Shown one piece after another: positions 39,371 to 49,836 of a DNA stretch of 64,000 nt. The DNA lies in contig LSSL01007783.1 of assembly GCA_001953115.1 (NCBI GenBank), positions 1 through 64,000 on the forward strand. Reading direction: 5' to 3'. The notes beneath the pieces were generated by a model. The model was not told where the DNA came from. It searched no databases and saw nothing but the letters and a program-made list of their open reading frames with translations. Both the position numbers and the translations under genes were made by a program. This DNA comes from Smittium mucronatum. Its lineage: Eukaryota > Kickxellomycota > Harpellomycetes > Harpellales > Legeriomycetaceae. Position 1 is the stretch's first letter, and each line of letters begins with the position of its first letter.

Positions 39371-39709
39371 CGTTTTAATCTACAAATTTTCTTAATTTCA
39401 AACGAGTCTGTTAATTCAAGTTCTTTCAATTTACCTTTAATACTCGAATTCTGTTTAAAATATTTTCGAGTTATAGTGAATCTTATAATGGGTATTTACA
39501 ATTTAAGAATGTGTAAAATATCAAATTTTAAATAGAAATTATACTATAGAATTAATTAAAAAATTTTCACTTTTTGTTAACTCAGTTTATGTAAAGGATT
39601 CTAACTTCTTTATAGAATAATTTTTATTCATTATTACATTATTGGTTTTTTCTTTCAATGAAATTTTTTCATTTATTTACACTTGATTAATTTTTTTCGA
39701 AAATAATTA

Positions 39710-39904
39710 TTGGCCCAAGTTGCTTTTGCATTCGAAAAACTCGATAAATTCAAAAAATTAGCTGAAAAACAAATTCTTCAATATTTCCAAAAAATTATGA
39801 TCGATTTTAAAATAGAGGAAAAGATTTATTTTATTCACAGGATAAAAACACTATGTGTAACATATTTGACAAGTTATTATGTAAATTGGAAGATTTATCA
39901 GTAA
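39710..39904 (+). pseudogene. Possible Ty3/gypsy integrase C-terminal fragment
   Basis: A 64-codon frame (TTG first codon, stop just upstream) encodes EKLDKFKKLAEKQILQYFQ followed by DFKIEEKIYF. This recalls the region after the gypsy integrase core, where a helix with repeated basic residues precedes F.VGDKVYL. It lies upstream of the integrase core fragment at 40185, so it would belong to a different or rearranged copy. Confidence 0.33.
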
Positions 39905-40169
39905 AATGAAATTTTTAGATTTTAATTGGATAATTTTAATCATCTTACCCATCTGAAAGGTAGATGAATAGCTAATTGTATTTGATGAAGTAGGTTTAGA
40001 ATATGGGAGATTATCTTGGAGATGAGACACTTTCTTACTAAATTTTTAATACTTTTCTAATTTGGAAAATTAGCATTTTATATGTATAAAATTATTGGTT
40101 AAACTGCGGGGTAGAATTAAATAAAGAAATCGTCAATTGGCAAAAATTTGAAAATTTATTAGGGCCAGT

Positions 40170-40532
40170 ATGTTTTTGTATTTTTATTGGCCTGGTTTTA
40201 AATAAATACAAGTATAGCCAATGGTTTACATAGTAAAAAAAAGTCCGGTCTTGAAAAGAATCTCCCATTTAGTAGAAATCATAATTTAAAACATCAAAAA
40301 TAAACCAAGTTCATATATTTGGTAGCTTCAATAGTAACAAGAGCATTGAAACCCGGCATTATGGACTATATATGATTGGCACGAGTTTAAATAATTCTGT
40401 TACTGACACTATTTTTTTTATCATGGATGATTACTGAAAATGGCGCCTCAAAAAGACCAATTTGAAAATTTTCTATTAACTCTTTCGTCTCAAATATGTG
40501 CTAAGTTTCCCGATTTGCAGAATCTTCAATAA
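40170..40532 (+). pseudogene. Ty3/gypsy-like integrase fossil (zinc-binding end and catalytic core)
   Basis: Three frames in the correct order. FYWPGFK (about 40182-40202) parallels the YWPGM of the HHCC zinc-binding domain. A 50-codon frame 40285-40437 contains HYGLYMIGTSLNNS and IFFIMDDY, parallel to WG.D.IGPL..S....YI.V.MDD at the first catalytic aspartate, which is Tyr here. After a TGA and frame change, an ATG frame 40440-40532 contains NFLLTLSSQICAKF, parallel to the helix before the second catalytic Asp. Frameshifts and the lost catalytic residue show it is dead. Confidence 0.5.
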
Positions 40533-41454
40533 GTATATTTATTAATAGTGAAATTTTCAATAGTTCGTCAATTTACCAAAGAAACATAATCATTTCCATG
40601 AAAATGGCACAAACTAGTTGACAGGCGACGATAGAGTTAAAATAAGATAAAAAAAACACATCCATACTCTAGTCTACGTTTTTTTATTTACATTTTCTTA
40701 TTTCCCACAATTTTAGCCTATAAAATAATACAATTTTTTTGCTCTATAACCCAAAATTTTATCTTAAATTCCTAAGGGTGAAAGGGTTATCTGATGATAA
40801 GAGGTTTATTAAATTGGGCCCCAATTTTCAAGCTAATGTTACTGCATTTAAGAAAGATTCAGAAATGCTTTTAATTTGATTTTTCGAGAAATCGATAAAT
40901 AAATCTCAAAATTAGCAAGAAGATCGCATGTATTGTGAGGTTTTATGATTTTTTTATTTATCTCACAATCCAAAAACAAACATCTTTTCATTGATTTATT
41001 GCTAAATGTTTAAGAATCCTATTGAAGATAAAAAAAAAAAATCATATTTGAAATATCTAATTGCTATCTGTGGTAAAAGTAAATAGTTTCAAGTACGATG
41101 GATATAATAGTTTAAACAAATATATTATGATACGTGGTATAATCAGCAAGTTATTGAATTTTGACAAATTTTCTCAATAATTAACTAATTTTAATTAATA
41201 TTGAGAGGGAGTAACAAATTTATACGCATCAAATTCCAATATATACAGTCTTGCAATAAGTACCAATATTTGGGAATTTGGGGGTTTTTTAGAAGTGTTT
41301 AGAAAGAATTGCCTTGATTATAGAATTTTTTTTAACAAAATTAAACCTATTCAGTGTAGGTTTGACAGCCAGTACCAGTATAAAAAAAAGGTTTATAGAA
41401 ACACTGGCTAGTATATTTGTACATGTTTATTTTGAGTAATTAAAAGAGAGGTGG

Positions 41455-42197
41455 GTGGATTCCGTCGATTGTCATGATTGCATCCTATTTCTCAAGGGTT
41501 CTAAACAGCCAGTAAGTTCAAAAAATGTGACAGGGTTATTCGAGAATAGTATTTTATCCAAATATGATTTTTATTGGCATTCTCCTGGTAGAAGAAAAAG
41601 TAGAAAAATACACAAGATTTTCGCAAAAATGAGTATACCACCAATTTCATACCATGTGAATATTGGTCCTGATAATTGGGGGGAGAGTTGGCATTGATTG
41701 CACGAACAGAGAAACAAAATGTTTTTTTCGCATTGATTTGAGAAGTAAATTTATCAAATGATGTATACAGTAGCGGAAAGGAGAATAATTATTGGGTATT
41801 GTTTTGGGAAGCAGATCGGTTGGAGTGATATAGGCACCTAATTAGGAAACCCATCTGTGCCTGAACAGCTAATTAATGATGAAATTAGAGCAAGCAAGGG
41901 CATATTTTGCGCGTTTATTTAGCGCGGTGGTTCTTTCAAAGGTGATTGTGTGTAGAGTCCATAATTGGAAATACTCGAAGGTCGAGTGGAGTAGTGAGTC
42001 TGAAAGAGTGGATAATTATCCTGGCAGCTTTTGATGCATTTGGGATTAATGATAGGGAAATGTCCCGGAATTCAGAGGTAGGTCAATCATTTGCCAATCA
42101 CACACCACTAGATTGGCCTAAATTACTCGAGAAGGATGCAACCGTTAAAAGTCACCATTTTCTTGTTCCATCCCATCTGGTTATCTTTCTGCACTAG
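41455..42197 (+). other. Mixed-composition 5' flank of the formin with unrecognised ORFs
   Basis: Base composition becomes more balanced in the kilobase before the formin. Frames of 80 codons (41455-41697, GTG first) and 83 codons (41946-42197) read like protein but match nothing I recognise, and shorter coding-like frames lie between. They could be an eroded gene, a transposon remnant, or non-coding promoter/5'-leader DNA. No splice path into the formin ATG is evident. Confidence 0.25.
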
Positions 42198-42372
42198 CTA
42201 AGGTGCAAAATAATATTTCTTCATATAGTCTAACTTTTCTGGTTCCAATATTCATTTAATCTAACTAATTTTCATCCTTTCATTGATATTCCTATTCTGA
42301 TATTCAATTTTATTACCTTGCATATCCAATTTTCCAATACGTCAACAATCCATATATCCCACTTTCCCCCTC

Positions 42373-42401
42373 ATGATATTTTGATCTAAATGTCGCCATG
42401 A
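42373..42401 (+). promoter_or_regulatory. Two minimal upstream ORFs in the formin leader, one ending on the start codon
   Basis: ATGATATTTTGA (42373-42384) and ATGTCGCCATGA (42390-42401) each encode three residues. The stop of the second overlaps the formin ATG (42398-42400) as ATGA, an arrangement suited to termination-reinitiation control. A C/T-rich patch (CCCACTTTCCCCCTC) lies about 15-30 bases upstream of the second uORF, as often seen near fungal transcription starts. This matters only if the mRNA starts upstream of 42373. Confidence 0.45.
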
Positions 42402-45400
42402 ACAACGACCTAGGAAAATATGATAGCAGCTCGAGGCGTTCTTCCCCTAGATCAACCATGTCTGACAAAGATGATAAAAGGTCCAGCGAAAAGAGCGCTT
42501 CTGGAACCATAGCCAGTTTCACTGCAAATCAAGCTAATTCAATAAAGGGGATGTTTTCTTCGAGTAACTCTGGCAGAAATTCAGTTTCCTCCTCTAAATC
42601 AAACTTTTCTGTTTCTCCTCTAATAACAAGCATCGCAAACTGGGGTGAATCTAATGAGCAAGAGGGAAGGAAATCATCTATAAATTTCAAAAATAAATAT
42701 GAAGTCGATTCTGAGCTCGAGATAATAATGCAGGATATGAATCTGAAGGAAGAACAAAAGGAAAACATGAGAGCTATTTCTCACGACAAAAAGGTTACTT
42801 TGTTGAAATCAAAGTTAAATTATAAGGAATACAAAGGCGACAAATCTAGGCCCGGAGCTTTTGTTAGAATTCTTAAAGATTCTGAGATAAATGAGCTCCA
42901 GATTAAACAAATTGTCCATCTAAGAGTGTGCTTGTATACTCAACCTGTAGCTTGGGTTAAAGATTTTATAAATATAGATGGCTTCAAGTATCTTTCGATT
43001 ACTCTCAAGAAAATTTCTATGGCTGATGACAGGTTTTCTGAAGAAATATCCAAAATAGAATTAGAGATTTTAAAATGTATGAGAGCTATTATGAATATTG
43101 ATTGGGGTGTTAATGAAGCTGTTCACACTCCTGATTGCGTTATCGCTCTCATCCTATCTTTAGACTCTAGAAATGTCAATTCTTGCAAATTAGCAGCTGA
43201 GTTAATTACCTTTATTTGCTACAGAGGTGCTCAGATCGGTCACGATCTAATTATCTCAGGTTTTGAAAATGCTATGAGTATAAGGAATCAAGAAAATCTT
43301 TTCAGTTCAATGCTTAATATGTTCGGAGTCCATGTCGATCATGCTCTCTCGATTAACTCAAAATTAAGTCTAAAGAATTCAAATGTAAGCTCCATCGAAC
43401 GTGAGATTATTGAAATGAGTATAGCTTATTTGTTCATGATAAATGCTGTAATATCGATATGCAATGATTTGACAAGATCCGAGTACAGAGCTCAATTGAC
43501 TGATGCCGGGATCGGTTCCATAATTAATAAACTGCATAAATTCCATAACCCTTCCATAAAATTGCAAATCGATCAATATATGAAGGATTTAGAACAAGAT
43601 TATAAAGAGCTTTTGGAATCTTGTAACGATGAAAGTATCGTTTCTGAATCAGATTCGGTTACCGTCTTAAAATCTATTAAGGAACATCTTTTTACAAACA
43701 GCAAAATTGGAGATAACCTGTTATCTGTCTTGCAACATCTTCTTTTATTAAAAGATTCCAGTTATGGAAGATCCACAAAGAATTTACTAGATACTACTAA
43801 TAGTGAAAACGATACTCAAACTTTTGTCAACAGGCTTCAACTAGTCGATAGGCTAATAGATAGAGTTATAGTCGAAAAAATCCCCGTTGAATCTATAGAT
43901 CTATCAAATAATTCTTCACCTAAGGTGGATAGAATTATTAGCAATTTTTCTAACGAGGAGGGTTTAGTCGACATCATTCAAGAAAATAGTGAACTTCGCG
44001 AGAAATGTGATAGGCTATCAAAGGCCAATTCTTTGCTCGAACAGGAAAATTCGAGAAAGTCTGAAGGCTTGGTTGGGAACCTTAAAAGTAAAATATTGGC
44101 TCTAGAGGATCTATTGAGAATGTCTAGACACAACATTGAAGGTCTTCAGACCCAAAATAAGGAACTTTCGAGGGATTACACCGAAAGATTACTTAAACAA
44201 CAAATTGCTAATAAGAATACTTATTTAAAAGTAGAATCCCTGTCTAAAGATTCTCAGGCTTTAGTTACTCAAAGAAACATGCTCCTACTAGAAATTGCTG
44301 CCCTGAGATCAGGAGTTTCTTGGGATTTTAATAATTTGAATAGTAATAACGAACCCACAATTAATTCTCAAAAGCTTGAGCAGGAGATTATAAGACTCAA
44401 AAATCAATCTAACTTAAAGATTGATAATAGCTTTATTAGAAATTTCGATCAAATCCTAGCTGAGGGAAAAGCTAAAGGTATTTTGTTTATACAAATTATT
44501 CTGATTTTTTATTAATTAATTTATGCCATATATAGATTCCCAAAATTTGTCAGTCAACCAACCACAACCAGCAAGTCTTGGAAGATCCTTCGCCAAAAAG
44601 AGATCGCCTCTGATACTTTCTAATTCATCATTATACGCCAAGTCCCCTACAATTTCTGAATTTGCTGAAAACGCACTAATTGAAAAAACTCAAACTAAGG
44701 AAAAATCGTCCTCATCAGTTGAAAAAAGTGGATCTAGGTCAAGGGCTATTAATAAAAAGAGATTCACCGTCGGAATTTTTTCCAAAGATGTTGCCGATGA
44801 TTTGAACAAAATTTTGGAAGATGGAGAAGATATTTCTAGTTTGGAATCCGAGAATGATGCAGTAGATACAAATCTCTTTAAAGAAGATCAAGACCTTTTA
44901 AAAAAATCCGGCTCTAAAATTCAAACAGGTGAATTGAAAGGATCCATTAATAAATACGGAGAACCCTTGGAAGGCTCTGACGGGAAATCATCTTCTGCTC
45001 CTCTTGATTCTGGGTTCACTGAAGAAACTCAGCTTAAAAATATACAAGAAATCCGCAAATCCCCTCAACCCTTATCTGAAAATGCGACGCCATATTCCTT
45101 AGCCTCCGATTTACAGGGATTGTCAATCTCTTCTGTAACCAAAGATTTCAATGGCGAACAGCGATCCAAATCACCACAAAATCCTTCTCCACAGACCCCC
45201 CCTCCTCAGACTCCTTTATCACCTACCTCTCCTTCGCATACTCCCTCAACTCAGGCACCACCTCCACCTCCACCTCCGCCCCCTCCTCCCCCACCACCAC
45301 CTCCTCCGCCCCCACCCCCACCACCTTCTCTACAATATATGCTGGGCCAGGATCTAAACTCCACCATAGGTAGTATTTTATCTTCCAAAGAATCCAAAAT

Positions 45401-47633
45401 TGTATTCCATAATTCTTTGTCATCAGTTGATCTAAAACAAGGCAACTTTATGTTAAGCAGTATTCCTGGGCTAGATGATGCAAATTTGTTTTCATCAAAC
45501 ATTTCTACTTTTGGGCCAGTTCCTAGAAAAGAGCTTCGGTTCATTCCCAGGAAAAAACTCAAAATGCTCCAATGGGACAAAATATCAGACCAAGAACAAT
45601 TGAATCAAACCTTTTGGTACAAGTATAACACTTTTTCTAAAAAGTCGGAAGACGAAATAGAACTGACTCTTCATAAGAATGGAACATTCAATAAACTTGA
45701 AGATATGTTCTCTGCCAGGGAGGCGGTTGATCTTAATGAATTGAGAGAAAAAAGAAGACGAGAAAAGGCCCAAGCTTCTGGAAAAAGTCCTGAAGATATG
45801 AAAGATTCTCTTGAAACTCAGACTCAAGCAATTACAGTTTTGAACCAGAAGAGGGCAAATAACATTAATATTATGCTTGGAAGACTCAAAAAGTATAGTT
45901 TTAGCAACCTAAAAACTGCTGTATTGCAGATTGATACCGTTCTTCTTACAGAAAATATAGTGAAACAATTTATAATTTTTGCACCTACTCCAGAGGAAAA
46001 AGCTCTATTGACATCTAACCAATCCAGTGATTTACCTTTGGCGAGAGCAGACCAATTCTTGATAGAAATGATGACCATTTTTAGATATGAAAAGAGGCTT
46101 GGGGTTATTCTTACCAAATTAACATGGAAAGAGCATTATGATGGTCTTATAATTGACATAGGTGCTATTTCGTCCGCTTCAAAGTCCATTTCTAATTCCT
46201 CTAATTTAACAACAGTCCTGGGGGTAATTCTAACCATAGGAAACTTTATGAATGGATCCGGATTTAGAGGTGGAGCTTTTGGTTTCAAAATTTCCTCTAT
46301 TGTACGTCTTAACGACACAAAGGCACTGGATAATAAAACTACGCTTCTTAACTTCCTGGTTAATGCATTAGAGGAGAATTTCCCCGAATCTATTCAATTT
46401 TTAAGCGAGTTAAAGTCCGTTGACGCAGCTTGCCGAGTTTCTTACCAAGAATTGAAAACTGAACTGAACGAAATGTCAAGAAATCTAGAAGAAGCTGAGA
46501 AGGAGCTATCGATTCATGTTGTTCATCTTGAATCGAGTATGACATTAAAAGAGATCGAGAAGGATTCACAGGGAGATTTCTCAAAAAAAAAAATAGGCAG
46601 CCCATCGCTTGCAAACCAAAAAAGCAGTTCAGAATCAGGATCTAATTTTAATTCTGACATGGTTGTGGGAGGAGATTCTGACAAGCTTTCAAGTGATGAG
46701 GGTAAAGATCTGTTTATTAGCAAGGTTTCAGAGTTCATATCTAAAGCAACTATTCAAATGAAGATTCTGAAAAATCAAATGGATGAAATGGAGAGTTCGT
46801 ATTCAGACTGCATTAGAATGTTTGGCGAAGAGCCAAGTACAATGGCACCTGATGAATTTTTTGGCATTTTTAGAACCTTTGTTATTTCTTTTGAAAAGGC
46901 TTTAAAGGATAATCAAATGGAAAGAAATCGTAAAGCTGCAATGGAAAAGCGTCGTCAACAAATAGAGGCAAGCCTAGAAGCAAGGAAGCGTATTAATAGT
47001 CAAGGTGATCTGGCCCGTAAAAATGGTGTCCCTTTCAACAATTCATTGAGTAGTTCAAGTACATCCAGAAGAAATGGTTCTCCCGAAGTTGGAAAATCTA
47101 GTGAAAAAGGTACAATGGATGAATTGTTAAACTCGCTTAGACAAGGCGCAGTTTTAAGTAGACCTTCAATATTCACTGGAATTAATGGGCAAAGACTATT
47201 TGAAGATAATTCCGGACTATCAGATAAAGCCGAAATTTCCGATGATAAGTTATTTGAAAGTCGGAGGCCCAGAAGACGAGAGGTTACCAGCATTAGAAAT
47301 TCAACACTGAGGCGGAGTTTACACAGAACCAGCATATCCATAAAGGCCATGCAAATGCTAAAGGAGATCGATACCAGCCAGGAACAAGTGCCACCTGTTC
47401 CACAGATCCCCTTTGATATCAGCTCTAAGCATATACAAGATGATTCTAAAATGTATACAGTTTATGAAGAAGACTCTGATATGGAGGATGGATATGATGG
47501 TGGTGTCGATCAGGCGGTTCAAATCGAAGAAACAGTCGAGCCAATTTTTGAATCCCCTCAAACCGAAAACGATCGGAAAAATGCCAAAAACACAATAGAA
47601 ACTGATAGCGATGAGTATGTGGGTGAGGACTGA
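42398..47633 (+). CDS. Rho-activated formin (Bni1/SepA/Diaphanous type), two exons
   Basis: Nucleates and processively elongates unbranched actin filaments at polarised growth and septation sites under Rho-GTPase control (family knowledge). Exon 1 42398-44477; 58-bp intron 44478-44535 (GTATTT...TATAG); exon 2 44536-47633; 1725 residues. The first frame would run 12 residues into the intron, and the second has a spurious internal ATG. Order: Ser-rich N-terminus (1-95); GTPase-binding and FH3/armadillo region (about 100-455); coiled coil (about 525-640); Ser-rich linker; FH1 with 23 consecutive prolines (935-957); FH2 about 1020-1500, with LKMLQWDKI (Trp1040), GNFMN (1262-1266) and GFKISS; a DAD with MDELLNSLR (1554-1562) and downstream polybasic RRPRRR. 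GBD plus DAD imply autoinhibition released by Rho. A Ser/Asp/Gly-rich stretch of about 55 residues (about 1361-1417) interrupts the later part of FH2. Start: first in-frame ATG after two tiny uORFs. Confidence 0.96.
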
Positions 47634-47719
47634 TTTTCCTATAAAAATTTCTTTTTGTTACTACTTTAGTGAATACCTGTAGCAGCACAATATTATATAA
47701 GATTTAAATTAATAGAACT

Positions 47720-47725
47720 AATAAA
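47720..47725 (+). terminator. Candidate poly(A) signal AATAAA of the formin gene
   Basis: AATAAA lies 87 nt after the formin stop codon, followed by T-rich sequence, a plausible 3'-end signal. It is a weak call because AATAAA is frequent in AT-rich DNA. Confidence 0.4.
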
Positions 47726-48004
47726 TTTTCATTTATATTTTCTTTAAACAACTCTAATTCATTGATATAAAATTTCAAATTATTTACAAACAATCTACAT
47801 ATCTTTTTGCCTTTTGGGATAGATTGAAGTTAACATGTAATAAATTCATTTATCAAATTTATCAAATTTTTAACTAACCAGGATAGTTTTTAACGGCTTA
47901 AGATTATTCTAAATTACTATTTGAAATTTTTTATAAAACTATATTTTTTTCGCAAAGCATATGGGAATAATAAGCTGAGCAGAAAATACCTTTCATAAGC
48001 TTAT

Positions 48005-48156
48005 AAAAATTCCCTTTGTTTACGGAGTCGCTAGAGCGGCGGTGCCTATCCGGATCGAGCTTTTTTATAAAAAATTTCAACCATTTTTCAAAAAATTTTA
48101 TTAGCTTTTTTATTCATTTTTATTGAGTTATAAAATAATTTCTGAATAAAAAAAAA
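48005..48156 (+). repeat. Family-2 short A-tailed repeat, copy 3
   Basis: The core GGAGTCGCTAGAGCGGC is followed by CCGGATCGAGC, a near match to the pol III B-box pattern GWTCRANNC. The tail ends TTTCTGAATAAAAAAAAA. About 152 bp, lying in the convergent gap between the formin and the PfkB kinase. Confidence 0.6.
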
Positions 48157-48887
48157 GATTCTGATTAAAAATTAAAATAAACAAGATCCTTTCATAACTT
48201 TTTATACTCACATTATCAAGAAAAAAAAACTCCACTTCGCTAAAGCAGTAATGATATTTACAACTTGAAAGGGACCATTACTCTATTTAAAACGATATCT
48301 TTTTCTGATAAAAAAACACTATTATCAGTCATTGGACTAAGAGCTATAAGAGTAGGGCGCCTTAAATTTTAGTCAAATTAATATTATTGATGCTTTCAAT
48401 ATTATGAATTTTTATATTTTTTTATTACGGAATTATTCTAAAAGACTATAACGTAACTAATCAAAACTAAAAATATACAATAGATATGGCTACAAAAATT
48501 AAAAGGGTTAAGCAATTTCAGTCCAAAAAATCTTCTATACGTTTAACGACTGTATATCTACTTCAATAATATGACTAAATAAAAAAAATCTTTAAATCAA
48601 ATACAGCGTGACGAGGAACCGGTAAAACATAAAAAAAAGGCGGTTTGAATAAATTTTCAGTATTTCCCTTCGTTTTATTGAATTTTTTGTTTAGAGTTAT
48701 AAATTTTTTAATATCGCATAAATATCATCCCAAAATATATAAAAAAGATATAAGATAAAAATCGTATTTTTTTGGATTGAATATTTTAAAGTGAAGTGAA
48801 GGCTACTATTGAGATTAAATAATAGATATTGATTTCATTGAGAGGAAAAGAATTCAATCTTATTAGAACTTCTCCATAAGAGTGAAT
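48157..48887. other. Spacer, nothing recognised
   Basis: AT-rich DNA between the family-2 and family-1 repeats in the convergent intergenic region. No convincing frame or RNA gene. Confidence 0.6.
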
Positions 48888-49473
48888 CACTTTCTCGATG
48901 TTTAGGGATAAAATTAGTATACTTATAAAAGTTCACTGTACTAAAATTTCATACAGCGTTATACTGTTCTTTTTTGGGAGCAGTAGAGACAGCGCACAGC
49001 GATTCCAGAGGAGGAAAATCTCGAAACAGGAGGAAACGAGCACTTAGCATAGTTGACATTGTCTATCACACAAGCCCAGCGTTCTAAAATCAGACGGATC
49101 TCAGCTTCTGAAAGCTATTTGTATAAAAGCCAAGCGATTAACCCCACTTTTGGATAGGATCCTATTTTTATTAATAATGTTAGATGTAGGGTCTGACTAG
49201 GAGATCAGTAGCTTCATCGAACAATAATTCGTTGAGAAAGAGCTTAGTTCATAATCTTTAGGGCCTCATTTATACATCTACTTGAAACGATGCTGGGGGG
49301 GAGAGTATCTATCGGTTGGTAGGTTACGCCAAATTCCCGTAGGTTACCAGCCTGTATCCTGAAAAATGAGCTTGTTGCAACTAAGGTAATAGTCTTTTAT
49401 ATACTTGTTTTTCTTTTCTTAGTATAGTTTGTAACAGCATTATCTTAAATTAAAACTCTTTGGTAAAAAAAAA
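48888..49473 (+). mobile_element. Family-1 retroposon, copy B
   Basis: Shares with copy A the blocks ACTAAAATTT..ACAGCG, GACAGCGCACAGCGATTCC, AGGAGGAAACGAG, AAAGCTATTTGTA, TTATTAAT..TGTTAGAT, CTACTTGAAACGATG plus a G run, GAGCTTGTTGCAACTAAGG, and the 3' end CTTTGGTAAAAAAAAA. Its head is diverged and no clear target-site duplication is left, although TTATTAGAACTT before it loosely resembles TTAAAAGAACTA after the A tail. About 586 bp. Confidence 0.75.
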
Positions 49474-49836
49474 TTAAAAGAACTAGCGGAATTTTTGCAA
49501 AAAATAAAGACAGATTATATAAAGGATTGATGACTAGGGTTTAAAATATTAAGGATTTTGAAAATAAAAATAAACCTTTTTCACTATCTTATAAGATAAA
49601 AATGATTTCAACAGAGAGGTTCAAAAAAAATTATAAAGATGAAATAAGGTGAGACATCTGAGCGTTGAAGCATCATCTTTATTGTTGTTGAAAAGAAAAG
49701 TAAAAAACGTACTCATAATTAGGGAGGTTATAAAATCACTCGTTAATATTTCCTACAATTCGATCCAAAATGGGTATGAAATGTTATAAATCGGATAAAT
49801 ATAGACAGACATAAAACGAAATGGATAATAGAAGAA
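49474..49836. other. 3' flank of the PfkB gene
   Basis: 363 bp between the family-1 A tail and the PfkB stop codon. It should contain the minus-strand 3' UTR. No distinct signal is seen. Confidence 0.6.

Larger units (their letters stand above)
9532..41400. other. About 32-kb AT-rich gene desert with transposon fossils
   Basis: Between TRM61 and the formin 5' flank the sequence is dominated by runs of A and T, with no frame that can be defended as an intact gene. Supported items inside are one tRNA-Arg, family-1 and family-2 retroposon copies, microsatellites, and short frameshifted fragments resembling Ty3/gypsy pol domains (listed separately). 15.6-20.0, 20.2-27.6, 29.6-34.4 and 34.9-38.2 kb contain nothing else I can name. 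The pattern suggests old inserted elements eroded toward A+T. A centromeric or heterochromatic role is possible but unproven. Confidence 0.7.

Noticed and set aside
44523..44535. Separate gene starting at the ATG at 44523 (second formin half)
   Set aside because: That ATG lies inside the 58-bp intron. Splicing 44477 to 44536 joins the two halves in frame, giving one formin with GBD, FH1, FH2 and DAD.
45223..45580. Minus-strand frames rich in Gly or Glu/Val opposite the proline tract
   Set aside because: They are shadows of the FH1 proline codons on the other strand.
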